The notes: generated by a model not told the origin, from the sequence alone. 64,000 nt of DNA from Phaeobacter sp. 22II1-1F12B (GCF_002210165.1 NZ_AQQP01000010.1:62001-126000); one strand, 5' to 3'. Positions 1 through 11,522 are shown, counted from the first letter of the stretch. A program made the numbers and translations.

Positions 1-228
1 TGTATGCCGCGACATGCGCGCCGGAGCCACCCCAAAACATCAAACCGATGCAGCGCCGGACAGGCTCATCCCTGCCATTCCCGGCCCGGATGTAAGCAAT
101 CACTCGCTTAAGGCGAATAACCTTGGCAAATATCAACCTAAGCTGTTGCATTTAAAATTTTATACAGCCTATGATTGTAAGGGGCCGAAGTGCTGCCACG
201 CTTCTATTTGATCTGAAGGAGGACTTTC

Positions 229-753
229 ATGAGAACCGCCAAGATACTTACCCTGTTGTCGGGCCTGCTCGCCGCACCGATCGCAAGCGCCCAGGACGCG
301 GTACCGCCGGGAAGCGACGGCTTCACCGAATGGGGCAAATCCGGCGACTGGATCATCTTCGTCGATAACGAACGCCAGACCTGCCTGATCGAAAAGTTCG
401 ACGCCAACCGCAACGCGGTTCAGGTCGGTCTGACCAAAGATCACGACCATGCCTATCTCGGTCTTTTCATGCCCTTGCCCGAAGAGCACATGAACAAGAA
501 GGAAAAGATCATCCTCGAGGTCAATGGTGAGCAACAGGTCACCAACGTGCCGCGCCGCAACACGCGTGAAGGGGTCGAATATACCGGCACCTATATCAAG
601 GCGGCAGATCTCAGCTTTGCCGAGGGCGCGACCGTCGCCAAGGAAGTCGTCATTTTCGAAGACGATGAACAGATGTCGGTCGTCTTTGACCTGTCAGGCG
701 GCGAAGCAGCTGTCGAAGCAGCCAAAGAATGCAACCTGACGCTTAATCCCTGA
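229..753 (+). CDS. Exported protein, possibly IalB-like
   Basis: A 174-residue protein with a Sec signal peptide: basic start, hydrophobic core at about 6-18, and likely cleavage after A-S-A at 19-21. It is therefore periplasmic or secreted. The mature part has a W-x-I-F segment near residue 41 and only two cysteines, C52 and C168, which could form a disulfide joining the two ends of the domain. Length, signal peptide and paired cysteines resemble the invasion-associated locus B (IalB) family of alphaproteobacteria, but the match is weak and no function is asserted. The start is well supported by AAGGAGG at 216-222. The gene stands alone and converges on ftsH. Its 3' region to 972 is strongly structured. 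Confidence 0.75.
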   Translation: MRTAKILTLLSGLLAAPIASAQDAVPPGSDGFTEWGKSGDWIIFVDNERQTCLIEKFDANRNAVQVGLTKDHDHAYLGLFMPLPEEHMNKKEKIILEVNGEQQVTNVPRRNTREGVEYTGTYIKAADLSFAEGATVAKEVVIFEDDEQMSVVFDLSGGEAAVEAAKECNLTLNP

Positions 754-778
754 TCCGAAGATCCCAGGCGGGGGGATT

Positions 779-982
779 GGAGCAGAAGTCATACGCTGCT
801 CCGGCCAGAGCCGCGCCATGGCGATACCTCGGCGTCGTGGCCTGCAACTGGCACCTGCCAAACCCCGCGGTTCAACCGCTGCAAGAGTACCCTTGCGCTG
901 CCAGTAGCAGGTGAACTTGGTAGGCCTTGAAAGACGGTGCAAACGAAAACGGCCGGGCGTGATGCCCGGCCGTATTTCATTT
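779..982 (+). ncRNA. Candidate structured 3' UTR RNA
   Basis: The 238 bases between the first gene and ftsH contain successive perfect stems: GGAGCAG (779-785) with CTGCTCC (796-802); GGCCT (839-843) with AGGCC (922-926); inside that CACCTGC (852-858) with GCAGGTG (907-913); and inside that two small hairpins at 867-879 and 881-896. The terminator hairpin 950-972 follows. Read on the plus strand this would be a 3' UTR-derived or independent small RNA of about 200 nt. I do not recognise a known family (not SRP RNA, tmRNA or 6S by eye). Expression and strand are inference. Confidence 0.35.
950..972. terminator. Bidirectional terminator between the exported gene and ftsH
   Basis: A 9-bp GC-rich stem (CGGCCGGGC/GCCCGGCCG) has a 5-base loop. 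On the plus strand TATTTCATTT follows; on the minus strand GTTTTCGTTT follows. It sits between two convergent genes and can end both transcripts. Confidence 0.8.
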
Positions 983-991
983 CAGTGCCTG

Positions 992-2911
<1,920 letters not shown>

Positions 2912-2990
2912 AGGGAACTCTCCTCGTTTTGCCCGGCAACTTCCGCCGGGCTTTGGCTTCCGACTTAAAATAGAGATGAACGGGCCAGAT

Positions 2991-4241
2991 TCAATGCGAT
3001 AATAGTGTCGTAAAAAACGAGTCTTCGCCAGACGACAGATCAGCGCGCCACGAACCGCCTGTCCCGGCAAGCGGGGCCGCGACCAGTTCACCGCCCTGCC
3101 AAAGCGCCGGAGTCGCGATCAGCGCGGCGTGGGGACGCCCCGTTTCACGCCATGCAGGGCTTTGCGCCAGCCCCGCCTCGCCAAGGGGTCGAATCTCGGC
3201 CCCCGCAAGCGTGTCGCCGGTGATCCGCCAGCGCCCGTCCCACAGCCCGTCGGCCGGGCAAACTTCGTCGCGTACCGCGTTGAACTCGCGGCAAATCCGA
3301 AAGGATTCGCCCCCGTGCAGCACCCGGCATCCCGCCAGCGTGACGGGCCGCATTTCGGCAATGGCGGCAAGCGCGTCGCCAACCGGCGCACGGCGCGGCG
3401 GATAGGCGCGCTGATTGATCCAGCCAAAGGCATGCACCAGCAGACGCCGTTGTGTTTCGGCGGGCAGTGCGACGAAGCCTGCGATGTCGACAAGCACATC
3501 GCCCCCGTCGATCCGCACCAGCGCACAGGCGGCATCATGCGCGAAATAGGCCAGCGCCTCGCGGGCTTCCGCCAGATTTGCCGTAACGTCAGCCAATCCC
3601 CGTGTGGAAATTCCAAGATCGCCCAGTTCTCCCAGCGCCCGACGCGCCCGGATTCGGGTAAAGTTTTCGTTTTCATTACTCGGATCGTCGATCCAGCCGA
3701 TCCCGCGCCCGGTGAGATAGGCGCGCAACTCTGCCCGCGTCACCCCAAGCAGGGGCCGCAGAAATCGGACGCCGTCGACCTCCCGCACCGGGGCCATGCC
3801 CGACAAACCATCGATCCCCGAGGACCGGCCCAGCCGCATCAGCAGGGTTTCCGCCTGATCGTCCGCCGTGTGGCCCAGCGCCACCGCGTCCAGCCCGCGC
3901 GCCCCGGCCCATTGCGCAAGCAAACCGTACCGCGCGCGCCGCGCCTGATCCTGCAGGTTCCCCGCGCCGTCCCAGCCGGTCCATTTCAGCGTGTCATGTG
4001 CAAGTGAGAGTTCATCGGCAGTGGCCGCTACGGCCTCCGCCTCCGCTGCCGCCTCGGGCCTTAACCCGTGGTCCACCGTCGCAACGAAAAGCTGCACCCG
4101 GTCGCCCAGAACCGCCTTCAGCCCATGCAAAAGCGCGGTTGAATCGCTGCCGCCGGACACGGCGACACCCAGTTTTTCAAGAGATTGATCCGCGAGAGCC
4201 GTTTCCAGCGCCCGCAGGATCCCCGCCTCGGTTTCGGTCAA
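2991..4241 (-). CDS. tilS: tRNA(Ile)-lysidine synthase TilS
   Basis: Attaches lysine to the wobble C34 of the minor tRNA-Ile(CAU), switching its codon reading from AUG to AUA and its charging from Met to Ile. The N-terminal PP-loop ATPase signature SGGSDS is at residues 29-34 of 416, followed by the VDHGLR motif and the [15 protein letters not shown] segment typical of TilS. The C-terminal part is less conserved but of normal length. Its ATG overlaps the stop of ybgF by 4 bases (ATGA), so the two are probably translationally coupled. The tilS-ftsH pairing is common in bacteria. Confidence 0.95.
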   Translation of the reverse strand: MTETEAGILRALETALADQSLEKLGVAVSGGSDSTALLHGLKAVLGDRVQLFVATVDHGLRPEAAAEAEAVAATADELSLAHDTLKWTGWDGAGNLQDQARRARYGLLAQWAGARGLDAVALGHTADDQAETLLMRLGRSSGIDGLSGMAPVREVDGVRFLRPLLGVTRAELRAYLTGRGIGWIDDPSNENENFTRIRARRALGELGDLGISTRGLADVTANLAEAREALAYFAHDAACALVRIDGGDVLVDIAGFVALPAETQRRLLVHAFGWINQRAYPPRRAPVGDALAAIAEMRPVTLAGCRVLHGGESFRICREFNAVRDEVCPADGLWDGRWRITGDTLAGAEIRPLGEAGLAQSPAWRETGRPHAALIATPALWQGGELVAAPLAGTGGSWRADLSSGEDSFFTTLLSH

Positions 4242-5071
4242 GAACAGCCCAGCTTGGCCATTTCCGACTGCGCCGAGCCAACCGCCGGGTCATTTGGAAA
4301 CCGCGTGCCGACCTCTCCCAGCGTGATGCAGGCCTGTTCGATCTGCTGCAACCGGCCCAGCGCCGCGCCCAGTTCAAACAGCGCGCTTGGCGCCACCGGC
4401 CCGGCGGAATCCGCGCTAAAGCTGGCCAGATAGGCCCGCGCCGCTTCGCGCGTATCGCCAACCCCATCCAGCGCCTTGCCGCGTTTCAATTCGGCCTGCG
4501 CGGCCAAAGGGCTGCCCGGATAGGTCTGGTTGAACCCGGCGAACAACTGCGCCGCCTTCTGGAAATCGCCTTCGTCCAGCGCCTTGCTCGCGTTTTCGAA
4601 ATCGGTGCGCTCGCTCACGGCCAGTTCGGTCGTCAGAACCCCGTCCGAGGCAGGCGGCGGCGTCACCGCCGACGGCTGCACGGTTTCGGTCGGGCCGCCC
4701 AGCGTCGTGGTCTCGCCCAGCTGCGACAGGTCGCCGCCTTCAAGCTCGACCAGACGGAATTCCAGATCGCCGATCCGGTTGGTCCCGTCCGCCACGATCC
4801 GGTTCACCCGGTTGGTCAGTTCCTCGGTATGCGACGTCAGCCGCTGAAGCTCGGCCTCCATCGACGCCACCCGGTCAAGCACGGACGATCCGGTGACCGT
4901 CGCGCTAGGCGCGCCGGTTGTCGACATCTCGCGCTTGAGCTTCTGCATCTCGACGTAAAGCACGTTCAACTCCTGCCGGATATCGGCAAGCGTCTGTTCG
5001 CGGTCCTGCGCGATTGCGGGAACCGGAGCGACCAGAACCAGCGCGGCGACAAGAAGACCTCGGACCTTCAT
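4238..5071 (-). CDS. ybgF: Tol-Pal system protein YbgF/CpoB
   Basis: A periplasmic partner of the Tol-Pal complex; in E. coli (CpoB) it links outer-membrane constriction to peptidoglycan synthesis. The protein has 277 residues. A signal peptide ends at AIAQ (about residue 22), then comes a polar coiled-coil region at about 25-90, a low-complexity Thr/Pro linker, and a C-terminal TPR-like half with the repeats ALDEGDFQKA and AQAELKRGKAL. It follows pal by three bases on the same strand, which fixes its identity through context as well as architecture. Confidence 0.93.
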   Translation of the reverse strand: MKVRGLLVAALVLVAPVPAIAQDREQTLADIRQELNVLYVEMQKLKREMSTTGAPSATVTGSSVLDRVASMEAELQRLTSHTEELTNRVNRIVADGTNRIGDLEFRLVELEGGDLSQLGETTTLGGPTETVQPSAVTPPPASDGVLTTELAVSERTDFENASKALDEGDFQKAAQLFAGFNQTYPGSPLAAQAELKRGKALDGVGDTREAARAYLASFSADSAGPVAPSALFELGAALGRLQQIEQACITLGEVGTRFPNDPAVGSAQSEMAKLGCS

Positions 5072-5074
5072 GGC

Positions 5075-5587
5075 TTACCCCGTCAGACCGGCCGACAGCA
5101 CCGTAACCGCGCGGCGGTTCTTGGCATAGCAGGCCTCTTCGCTGCAAATCTCGATCGGGCGTTCCTTGCCGTAGCTGATCGTTTTGAGCCGGTTCGGCGC
5201 GACGCCCCGCGAAATCAGGTATTCCCGCGCCGCATTGGCCCGGCGGGCACCCAGCGCAAGGTTGTATTCGCGCGTGCCCTGCTCATCCGCATGACCTTCG
5301 ATCACGGCGACATAATCCGCGTTGGTCATCAGCCATTTCGCCTGACCGTCCAGCACCAGCTGCGCCTCGGGCGACAGGTTCGACTGGTCCACAAGGAACA
5401 GCACGCGGTCGCCGACGGTTTGGTTGAAATAGGCGGTCGAGGTCGGGTCATTGGCCGAGCCGGGTACGATTGCGCCGCTGCCCGCGCTGCCGCTGCCATA
5501 GGCGTCATCGCCAAAACGGCCCGCATTGGTACAGGCGCTGATGGCGACCATCGCGCCAATCATCAAAGTCTTCTTCAGAATGCTCAT
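5075..5587 (-). CDS. pal: Peptidoglycan-associated lipoprotein Pal
   Basis: An outer-membrane lipoprotein that holds the outer membrane to peptidoglycan and partners with TolB. Of 170 residues, the signal peptide ends in the lipobox AISAC with lipidated C19. A Gly/Ser-rich linker follows, then an OmpA-like domain carrying the peptidoglycan-binding stretch GHADEQGTREYN at 98-109. Two cysteines in SEEACYAKNRRA and the nearby EICS are present in many alphaproteobacterial Pal proteins. It sits between tolB (83-base gap) and ybgF. Confidence 0.97.
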   Translation of the reverse strand: MSILKKTLMIGAMVAISACTNAGRFGDDAYGSGSAGSGAIVPGSANDPTSTAYFNQTVGDRVLFLVDQSNLSPEAQLVLDGQAKWLMTNADYVAVIEGHADEQGTREYNLALGARRANAAREYLISRGVAPNRLKTISYGKERPIEICSEEACYAKNRRAVTVLSAGLTG

Positions 5588-5670
5588 CTCGATGCCTCGA
5601 TCGGGTTTATTGTTGCGTTCTGTCTAGCACAGGCAAAACGCCTTGTGAACGTCGGCCTGCATGGCCGCGA

Positions 5671-6990
5671 TCAATCCTGCAAGGGTGACCACGCCGGGTC
5701 CGACGCACCATCAGGCGTCGGGATCGGCTTGAGGTTGCGCCCCGAGATATCGACGGAATAAAGCCCCGACCGCCCCTGTGCGCCCTGTGTTTCACGGGCG
5801 AACATGATGACCCGGCCATTCGGCGCCCATGTCGGGCCCTCGTCAAGGAAAGACGCGGTCAGCAGGCGTTCCTCGCTGCCATCCGTGCGCATCACTCCGA
5901 TGTGAAACCGGCCCTTGCTCTGCTTGGTGAACGCGATCATGTCACCGCGCGGCGACCAGACCGGCGTGCCATAGCGGCCCTGCCCGAAACTGATCCGCGT
6001 GGCCTCGCCCCCCGCTGCCGGCATCACGTAAAGCTGCTGTGTACCCGAACGGTCGCTTTCAAAGACGATCTGGCTACCGTCCGGCGAATAGCTCGGCGCA
6101 GTTTCGATGGATGGCGCCGTAGTGCGCCGCACGATCTCGCCCGAGGCGATCTCCATCGTGTAGATATCCGTATTGCCGCCCTCGGTCAGCGAGAACACCA
6201 CCGTATGCCCGTTGGGGGCAAAACGCGGCGCAAAGCTCATGGTGCCTTCCTTCTGTTCCAGCACCCGGCGCTGCACCTGCCCCACGTCCAGCACGTAAAT
6301 CCGGGGCGCGCCCGTCTCGTAGCTGGTGTACAGAACCCGGTCGCCATTGGGCGAGAACCGCGGCGCGAGCACGATCGAGGAACTGTCCGTCAGGTACTGA
6401 ACGTTCGCGCCATCGTAATCCATGATCGCCAGCCGCTTGGCCCGCTGATCCTTTGGCCCGCTTTCGGACACAAAGGTCACGCGGCTGTCGAAATAGCCGC
6501 CCTCGCCGGTAATCCGCGAATAGACCGCGTCGGCCACCTTGTGCGCCATGCGCCGCCAGCCCTGAACCGAACCGGTGAATTGCAGCCCGTTGCCCAGCTC
6601 CGCGTTAGAGAACACGTCATAAAGGCGGAATTGCACCGTCAGCGTGTCGCCCGAGGTACTGACCGACCCGGTCACCAGCGCCTGCGCGTTGACCGCCTTC
6701 CAGTCCGCATATTGAACCGGCGCGTTAAAGTCATTGATGCCGCTGATATAGGCGCTCGACGGCACTTCGCGGAACAGACCCGTTCCCGACAGATCCGCCG
6801 AAATCACCCGCGCCAGATCGGCCCCGATCTGCACATCCCCCGGCGTCGCGGGAACAAGGTTTGGCACCGCGAAAGGCATCGGTTCGATCACCCCGTCGGT
6901 AATCTCGATCCTGAGCGGCCCGTTCTGCGCAAGCACCGGAGTCGTAACACAGGAGAGACCAACGAAAAGGCTCAGCAGAAATCGCTTCAT
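5671..6990 (-). CDS. tolB: Tol-Pal translocation protein TolB
   Basis: A periplasmic protein that shuttles between Pal and TolA. The 439 residues begin with a signal peptide cleaved near residue 21 (VLAQ). An N-terminal domain follows, then a beta-propeller built of repeats such as [36 protein letters not shown] and [12 protein letters not shown]. These WD40-like PD40 repeats are diagnostic. The ATG overlaps the tolA stop by four bases (ATGA), indicating coupled translation with the membrane part of the complex. Confidence 0.97.
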   Translation of the reverse strand: MKRFLLSLFVGLSCVTTPVLAQNGPLRIEITDGVIEPMPFAVPNLVPATPGDVQIGADLARVISADLSGTGLFREVPSSAYISGINDFNAPVQYADWKAVNAQALVTGSVSTSGDTLTVQFRLYDVFSNAELGNGLQFTGSVQGWRRMAHKVADAVYSRITGEGGYFDSRVTFVSESGPKDQRAKRLAIMDYDGANVQYLTDSSSIVLAPRFSPNGDRVLYTSYETGAPRIYVLDVGQVQRRVLEQKEGTMSFAPRFAPNGHTVVFSLTEGGNTDIYTMEIASGEIVRRTTAPSIETAPSYSPDGSQIVFESDRSGTQQLYVMPAAGGEATRISFGQGRYGTPVWSPRGDMIAFTKQSKGRFHIGVMRTDGSEERLLTASFLDEGPTWAPNGRVIMFARETQGAQGRSGLYSVDISGRNLKPIPTPDGASDPAWSPLQD

Positions 6991-8126
6991 CTTATGCGCA
7001 TCCTTTCAGGATTGAATGTCATTTCGATCTCGCGCCATTGCGCATATTTATCGACCGGCAGGTCAAAGCCGGAAGCGCCGCAGCGGATGATCGCCCGGCG
7101 CGCGGCCTCGAAAGCCTGCCGGGCAGAGTTGTTATCCCCACCCGAACTCGACGCCATGCGGATGGTTCCGACATCCGGCGTTCCGTCCTGTGCCATGGAT
7201 ACGGTCACGACCACTGTTGTCGCCAATGCCGCCGATGACAAGGACCCAACGTTCCAGCACCGGGACACCGCGACACGCAATGCCTCTTTTTCCCCCGCTG
7301 ACAGCGGCGGTCCCGAAGGCGCGGGCGCGGTTTCACTCGCTCCGCCAAGGGCCTGCGCCAGCGCATCGTTCACCGCATCGGTGGTATCGATGGGCGCAGG
7401 CGTGGGGTCGGCGGGCGGCGTTTCAACCGGCGCGGGCTCCGGCTCGGGCCGGGTTTCGGCGGTTTCGACCGGCTGCTCGGGACGCGGCGCAGGGCGCTGC
7501 GTCGGCGGGCGGCGCGACTGGCTGGGCGCAAGATTGGCCTGCGGTGCGGTTTCCGGCTCGATCCGGTCGGTCGCGGCCTCGGGCGCGGTTGCTTCCTGCA
7601 CCTCCTGCGCGGTCTCCGCCCCGTCGTCCTGCACCACTTCGTTCTGCTCCACCTCGTCGGGCCGCGTATCCTCGGGCGGCGCTTCGACCACCTCGGGCGC
7701 GACACGCTCGATCGGCGGCGGTGCCACGACTTCGGGGGTCGGCTCCGGCTCGGCGATCACTTCGGGCTGTTCCGGTTCCGGCTGAGATTCCTCCGCCACC
7801 TCGGGCGCAGGCGGATCGGGCACGACCGGCGGCTCCGGAGAAACCTCCGGCGCCGGTTCCGGCTCGGCCACGGGCTCCGGTTCAGGCTGCGGTTCGGGTT
7901 CCGGTTCCGGCTCAACGACCGGTTCCACAGGCTCCGCAGGCTGGGGCTCTGCCCCCTGCTGCTCGGCCTGTTGCGGCGCGGTCAGCGCGGCATATTCCTC
8001 TTCCGTCACGACCGAGACATTGGCCACGTCAAACGGCAACGGCTCGCTGTCAAAGCTGCCGGCAAAAAGGGCGAAAAGGATGACGGCGACATGACCCGCG
8101 CCTGAGATTTTTGTGCCCGTCTGCAC
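6987..8126 (-). CDS. tolA: TolA-like energy-transducing envelope protein
   Basis: Identified mainly by position between tolR and tolB and by layout: GTG start, one N-terminal transmembrane helix (about residues 10-27), a long spacer, and a C-terminal globular domain. TolA carries the proton-motive-force signal from TolQR across the periplasm. Unlike the Ala/Lys helix of E. coli TolA, the spacer (about 50-235 of 379) is dominated by Pro-Glu repeats, so it is probably extended polyproline-like. The C-terminal domain (about 275-379) holds two cysteines (SRCWNVG and IRCGAS) and a TonB/TolA-like fold pattern. Nine bases separate it from tolR. Confidence 0.88.
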   Translation of the reverse strand: MQTGTKISGAGHVAVILFALFAGSFDSEPLPFDVANVSVVTEEEYAALTAPQQAEQQGAEPQPAEPVEPVVEPEPEPEPQPEPEPVAEPEPAPEVSPEPPVVPDPPAPEVAEESQPEPEQPEVIAEPEPTPEVVAPPPIERVAPEVVEAPPEDTRPDEVEQNEVVQDDGAETAQEVQEATAPEAATDRIEPETAPQANLAPSQSRRPPTQRPAPRPEQPVETAETRPEPEPAPVETPPADPTPAPIDTTDAVNDALAQALGGASETAPAPSGPPLSAGEKEALRVAVSRCWNVGSLSSAALATTVVVTVSMAQDGTPDVGTIRMASSSGGDNNSARQAFEAARRAIIRCGASGFDLPVDKYAQWREIEMTFNPERMRIR

Positions 8127-8135
8127 GGTGCCACC

Positions 8136-8621
8136 CTACCTGTCCGCGCCGCCCGGCGTCCCGTCGAATGTCGGCCCGCCCGTATCGGTCACCAGACCCA
8201 CGTTGGAAAATCCGCCCGCGTTCAGCGCGCCCATCACCTGCATCACCGTCTCATAGGGGATCGCCCCGTCGGCGCGCAGGAAAATCCGGTCGCTGCTGCG
8301 TTCGGCCGCAATCGCGCGCAGCTTGGGCACCAGCTCGTCCCGCGCCGTATCCGTCGTCTGGATCTGAACCTGCCCCTCGGCGGTGATCGTCACCGTCAGC
8401 GGCTCTTCCTCATCGCCCGGAAGGGCGCTGGCGGCGGTCTTGGGCAGCTGCACCGGCACGCCCACCGTCATCAGCGGCGCCGCCACCATGAAAATGATAA
8501 GCAGCACCAGCATCACGTCCACGAAAGGCGTGACGTTGATCTCCGACATCGGCCGGTTGCTGCGCCGGGACCGCCTGCGCTTGCCCCCGCCACCGCCCGG
8601 TTGCTGTACCGCCGCGCCCAT
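8136..8621 (-). CDS. tolR: TolR proton-channel subunit
   Basis: A member of the ExbD/TolR family that forms the proton channel with TolQ and powers Tol-Pal. Of 161 residues, a Gly- and Arg-rich cytoplasmic start is followed by the signature MSEINVTPFVDVMLVLL and a single membrane span at about 34-52 containing the channel Asp (D35). The rest is the periplasmic domain. The start is three bases after tolQ. The C-terminus ends in a Gly/Asp tail that varies in the family. Confidence 0.96.
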   Translation of the reverse strand: MGAAVQQPGGGGGKRRRSRRSNRPMSEINVTPFVDVMLVLLIIFMVAAPLMTVGVPVQLPKTAASALPGDEEEPLTVTITAEGQVQIQTTDTARDELVPKLRAIAAERSSDRIFLRADGAIPYETVMQVMGALNAGGFSNVGLVTDTGGPTFDGTPGGADR

Positions 8622-8624
8622 CGC

Positions 8625-9320
8625 TCAGGAATCCAGCTGCCGCGACAGGATGGTCGCGAATTCATCGGCAAAGGATTCATACCCCGCCACGATCCGGTCG
8701 CTGTCCGCCGAAAGCTTATTGTAAAAGATCACCGCCGGAATGGCCGCGATCAGCCCCAGACCCGTCGCCAGCAGCGCCTCGGCGATACCGGGCGCGACGA
8801 CGGCAAGGTTGGTGTTCTGCTGCTCTGCGATCTGCACAAAGGCATGCATGATACCCCAGACCGTGCCGAACAGCCCGATGAAAGGCGCGGTAGAGCCGAC
8901 AGTCGCCAGCACCGGCAATCCGCGCTGCAAATCCTCGGCTTCCTTGTTGATCGCCACATCCATCGACCGGTCGATCCGCGCCTGCGCGCCCGGTATCAGC
9001 GCCCCGTTATCACGATGTGACCGGCGCCATTCGGTCATCCCGGCGGCAAAGACCTTCTGCGCATTGCCCTCCGGATCCGCGCCGATCTGGTCGAACAGCG
9101 TGTCCAGCGGCTCACCCGACCAGAACGCCTGATCGAACACCGAGGCCTCGCGCCGCGCCCAGCGGTACAGGATATGTTTCTGGATGATGATCGCCCATGA
9201 CCAGACAGAGGCTGCCAGCAACAGCAGCATCACCAGTTTCACGGTAAAGGTTGCGCGCGCAAAAAGCGCCCACATGGAGAAATCGATCTCCTGCGCCAGC
9301 GCCAGAGTTTCTGTTTCCAT
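8625..9320 (-). CDS. tolQ: TolQ proton-channel subunit
   Basis: An inner-membrane MotA/TolQ/ExbB-family protein that surrounds TolR and couples proton flow to force on TolA. Of 231 residues there are three expected spans: about 24-45, 138-160 and 171-195. The conserved stretch TVGSTAPFIGLFGTVWGIM precedes the second span, and GIAEALLATGLGL is present. A 107-base gap upstream, after ybgC, could hold a secondary promoter, although I see no strong motif there. Confidence 0.97.
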   Translation of the reverse strand: METETLALAQEIDFSMWALFARATFTVKLVMLLLLAASVWSWAIIIQKHILYRWARREASVFDQAFWSGEPLDTLFDQIGADPEGNAQKVFAAGMTEWRRSHRDNGALIPGAQARIDRSMDVAINKEAEDLQRGLPVLATVGSTAPFIGLFGTVWGIMHAFVQIAEQQNTNLAVVAPGIAEALLATGLGLIAAIPAVIFYNKLSADSDRIVAGYESFADEFATILSRQLDS

Positions 9321-9427
9321 AAGCCTGCTCGTTTCAGCGGGCCGTATTGGTTCGGCCCTTCATTGCCAAACGATCTAGCGCAGATCCGATGCAAATGCCA
9401 ACAATACCGCAGCGGCACGCGTTTTTG

Positions 9428-9811
9428 TTACAGCAGTGCGCGAATCTCTGCCGGAAGCCGCACCGGCCTTCCCTTCGCGTTCATGCAGACCGCCTCGACC
9501 TCGGCGGTGAATATCACCTGCTCGCCGCGCAGCACCCGCTGCCCCATGCTAAGGCGCGCGCCCGACACGCTCGTCACTTCGGTTTCGATCATCAGCTGAT
9601 CCTCGAAACGCGCCGTTGAAATGTATTCCGCCGTAATCCGCCGCACCACCCAGACGATCCCCGCCTCGCGCATCGCGTTCTGGTCATTGCCCAGCTGACG
9701 CACGTAATCGCTGCGCGCCCGTTCGATGAACTTGAGGTAATTGGCGTGGTAGACCACCCCACCCATATCGGTGTCCTCATAGTAGACCTGCACCGGGAAA
9801 CGATGGCTCAT
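9428..9811 (-). CDS. ybgC: Acyl-CoA thioesterase YbgC of the tol cluster
   Basis: A 127-residue hot-dog-fold thioesterase (4HBT family). The catalytic loop YEDTDMGGVVYHANY at about 11-25 contains the conserved D15 and H22. YbgC hydrolyses short- to medium-chain acyl-CoA or acyl-carrier-protein thioesters and is almost always encoded ahead of tolQ; its role in Tol-Pal function is not settled. The ATG overlaps the end of the upstream conserved gene by four bases. Confidence 0.94.
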   Translation of the reverse strand: MSHRFPVQVYYEDTDMGGVVYHANYLKFIERARSDYVRQLGNDQNAMREAGIVWVVRRITAEYISTARFEDQLMIETEVTSVSGARLSMGQRVLRGEQVIFTAEVEAVCMNAKGRPVRLPAEIRALL

Positions 9812-10431
9812 CCTCCCGCCTCCATCCGCGCGAACAGCCGCAGCGCATGGGCGCTGTCCGCCGCCGCCCCCGGAATCACCGGATCATAGGCCGCCCGGAT
9901 CACCCCCGCGATCTCGGGGCGCAAAATCGTCGATTCCCCGGCCAGCGCCAGCGGCGAGCGTTCCCGGAACGCCCCCTCCGACCAAAGCAGCATCACCTGC
10001 ACCACCTGGTTCAGCGCCAGATCCCCGGCAGGCTGCGCCGCCATCTCCGCATCCATGCAGATAAACACGAAGGCCGCCTTGATCGCGCCCTCCTCATCAA
10101 AGCGGAACACCCGGTACTGGTTCGCCCCCGCCTCCCGAAGGCGCGATACCATCTCGTCCAACTCCGGGATCAGCTTGCCCAGATCCGGCACATCCAACAG
10201 CTCCGCCCAGTCCCGCATGAAAAAGATCATGCAATTGCTGCCGAATTCCGGATCGGTCTCGGCCATCTTGTAATCCGCTAACACGACCACCGCCTCGAAC
10301 GCCCCCTTGAGCACCGACAGCGTCTCTTCCTCGACCCCAAAGACCACGGGTGCCAGCGGCCGCCCCCAGCGGGCGAACCGGTAAGACCCGTCGTCGCGGG
10401 TAAACAGGGTTTCGATCTCTTCCGGTGACAT
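9808..10431 (-). CDS. Conserved hypothetical protein between ruvB and ybgC
   Basis: A 207-residue soluble acidic protein without signal peptide or membrane span; I do not recognise a named domain. The frame is open to 10539, but the ATG at 10431 has AAGAAGAGG upstream and starts the conserved-looking part (MSPEEIETLF). The sequence is rich in E, A, V and L with an internal F-I-C-M-D-A-E segment. Its stop overlaps the ybgC start (ATGA), so it is co-translated with the tol cluster and may serve either the Holliday-junction or envelope neighbours. The 64-base gap to ruvB carries one copy of a dispersed repeat. Confidence 0.8.
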   Translation of the reverse strand: MSPEEIETLFTRDDGSYRFARWGRPLAPVVFGVEEETLSVLKGAFEAVVVLADYKMAETDPEFGSNCMIFFMRDWAELLDVPDLGKLIPELDEMVSRLREAGANQYRVFRFDEEGAIKAAFVFICMDAEMAAQPAGDLALNQVVQVMLLWSEGAFRERSPLALAGESTILRPEIAGVIRAAYDPVIPGAAADSAHALRLFARMEAGG

Positions 10432-10439
10432 GGCCGCCT

Positions 10440-10466
10440 CTTCTTTGGGTTTCAAAATATCCCCGC
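10440..10466. repeat. Partial copy of a dispersed intergenic repeat
   Basis: CTTCTTTGGGT, then TTCAAAATATCCCC, match the left part of the longer element at 20513-20588 (CTTCTTTGGGT-CTTAAAATATCCC), differing at two positions. It lies in the ruvB to hypothetical-gene gap and runs into the ribosome-binding site of the latter. Only the left arm is present. Confidence 0.6.
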
Positions 10467-10495
10467 CGGAGGCATAAAATCTCAAACGCGACAGA

Positions 10496-11515
10496 TCAAC
10501 CGAACAGATCGCTCTGCCCCTTGGGCGCCGGCAACCCAAGGTGATCCCACCCCTTCTGCGCCAGCATCCGCCCGCGCGGCGTGCGCTGGATCAGCCCCTG
10601 CTGCAACAAATAGGGCTCGATCACCTCCTCCAGCGCATCCCGACTTTCCGACAGAGCCGCCGACATGGTCTCGATTCCGACCGGCCCGCCCGCGTAATTC
10701 TCCGCGATCAGCCGCAGATAGCGCCGGTCCGCCCCGTCAAGCCCAAGGTGATCCACCCCCAGCCGCGTCAGCGCATTATCAGCCAGCTCCCGGCTGATCC
10801 GGCCATCGCCTTCGACCACCGCGAAATCCACCACCCGGCGCAGCAGCCGCCCGGCGATCCGCGGGGTGCCCCGCGCCCGGCGCGCGATCTCCCGCGCCCC
10901 GGCATCATCCGCTGGCGCACCCATCTTGCGGGCATTGCGCGTTACGATCTCATGCAACTCCTCGACCGTATAGAATTGCAGCCGGGTCGGAATCCCGAAC
11001 CGGTCCCGCAACGGAGTCGTCAAAAGCCCCATCCGCGTTGTCGCCCCGACCAGCGTAAAGGGCTGCAATTCGATCCGCACGGTGCGCGCCGCCGGCCCCT
11101 CGCCGATCACGAGGTCCAGCTCGAAATCCTCCAGCGCGGGATAGAGTACCTCCTCCACCGCCGGGTTCAGCCGATGGATCTCGTCAATGAACAACACGTC
11201 ACGCGCTTCGAGGTTGGTGAGGATCGCCGCCAGGTCACCCGCTTTCGCCAGCACCGGCCCCGAGGTCATGCGAAAACCAACCCCCAGCTCGCGCGCCATG
11301 ATCTGCGCCAAGGTCGTCTTGCCCAGACCGGGAGGACCATGAAACAGCGTGTGATCCATCGCCTCGCCGCGCTGACGCGCCGACTGGATGAAAATCTTTA
11401 GGTTCGCCCGCGCCTCCGCCTGCCCGATGAATTCATCAAGCACCTGGGGCCGCAGGGCGCGGTCATGATCTTCCGGCAGCGGCTCGGGCCGCAGGGTCGG
11501 ATCGCTCTCCATCAT
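10496..11515 (-). CDS. ruvB: Holliday junction helicase motor RuvB
   Basis: An AAA+ hexameric motor that drives branch migration at Holliday junctions together with RuvA. Of 339 residues, Walker A GPPGLGKT is at 60-67 and Walker [10 protein letters not shown] at 106-114. The sensor-1 region [19 protein letters not shown] and the arginine-finger context follow. The C-terminal winged helix ends in [12 protein letters not shown]. Length and motifs are standard. It follows ruvA by seven bases in a ruvC-ruvA-ruvB operon. Confidence 0.98.
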   Translation of the reverse strand: MMESDPTLRPEPLPEDHDRALRPQVLDEFIGQAEARANLKIFIQSARQRGEAMDHTLFHGPPGLGKTTLAQIMARELGVGFRMTSGPVLAKAGDLAAILTNLEARDVLFIDEIHRLNPAVEEVLYPALEDFELDLVIGEGPAARTVRIELQPFTLVGATTRMGLLTTPLRDRFGIPTRLQFYTVEELHEIVTRNARKMGAPADDAGAREIARRARGTPRIAGRLLRRVVDFAVVEGDGRISRELADNALTRLGVDHLGLDGADRRYLRLIAENYAGGPVGIETMSAALSESRDALEEVIEPYLLQQGLIQRTPRGRMLAQKGWDHLGLPAPKGQSDLFG

Positions 11516-11522
11516 TCCTGCC

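Noticed and set aside
867-879. GCGG-TTCAA-CCGC as a tRNA T-arm
   Set aside because: The stem is only four base pairs, and no acceptor, D or anticodon arm can be placed around it.
3998-5761. A 587-codon plus-strand frame across tilS, ybgF and pal
   Set aside because: Antisense to three confidently identified genes; composition is Arg/Pro/His-rich, as in GC-rich shadow frames.
7400-7960. Repetitive DNA that could be taken for a CRISPR or tandem-repeat array
   Set aside because: The repeats are codon-level Pro-Glu repeats in tolA, without equal repeat-spacer units; the same applies to ftsY at 35350-35730.
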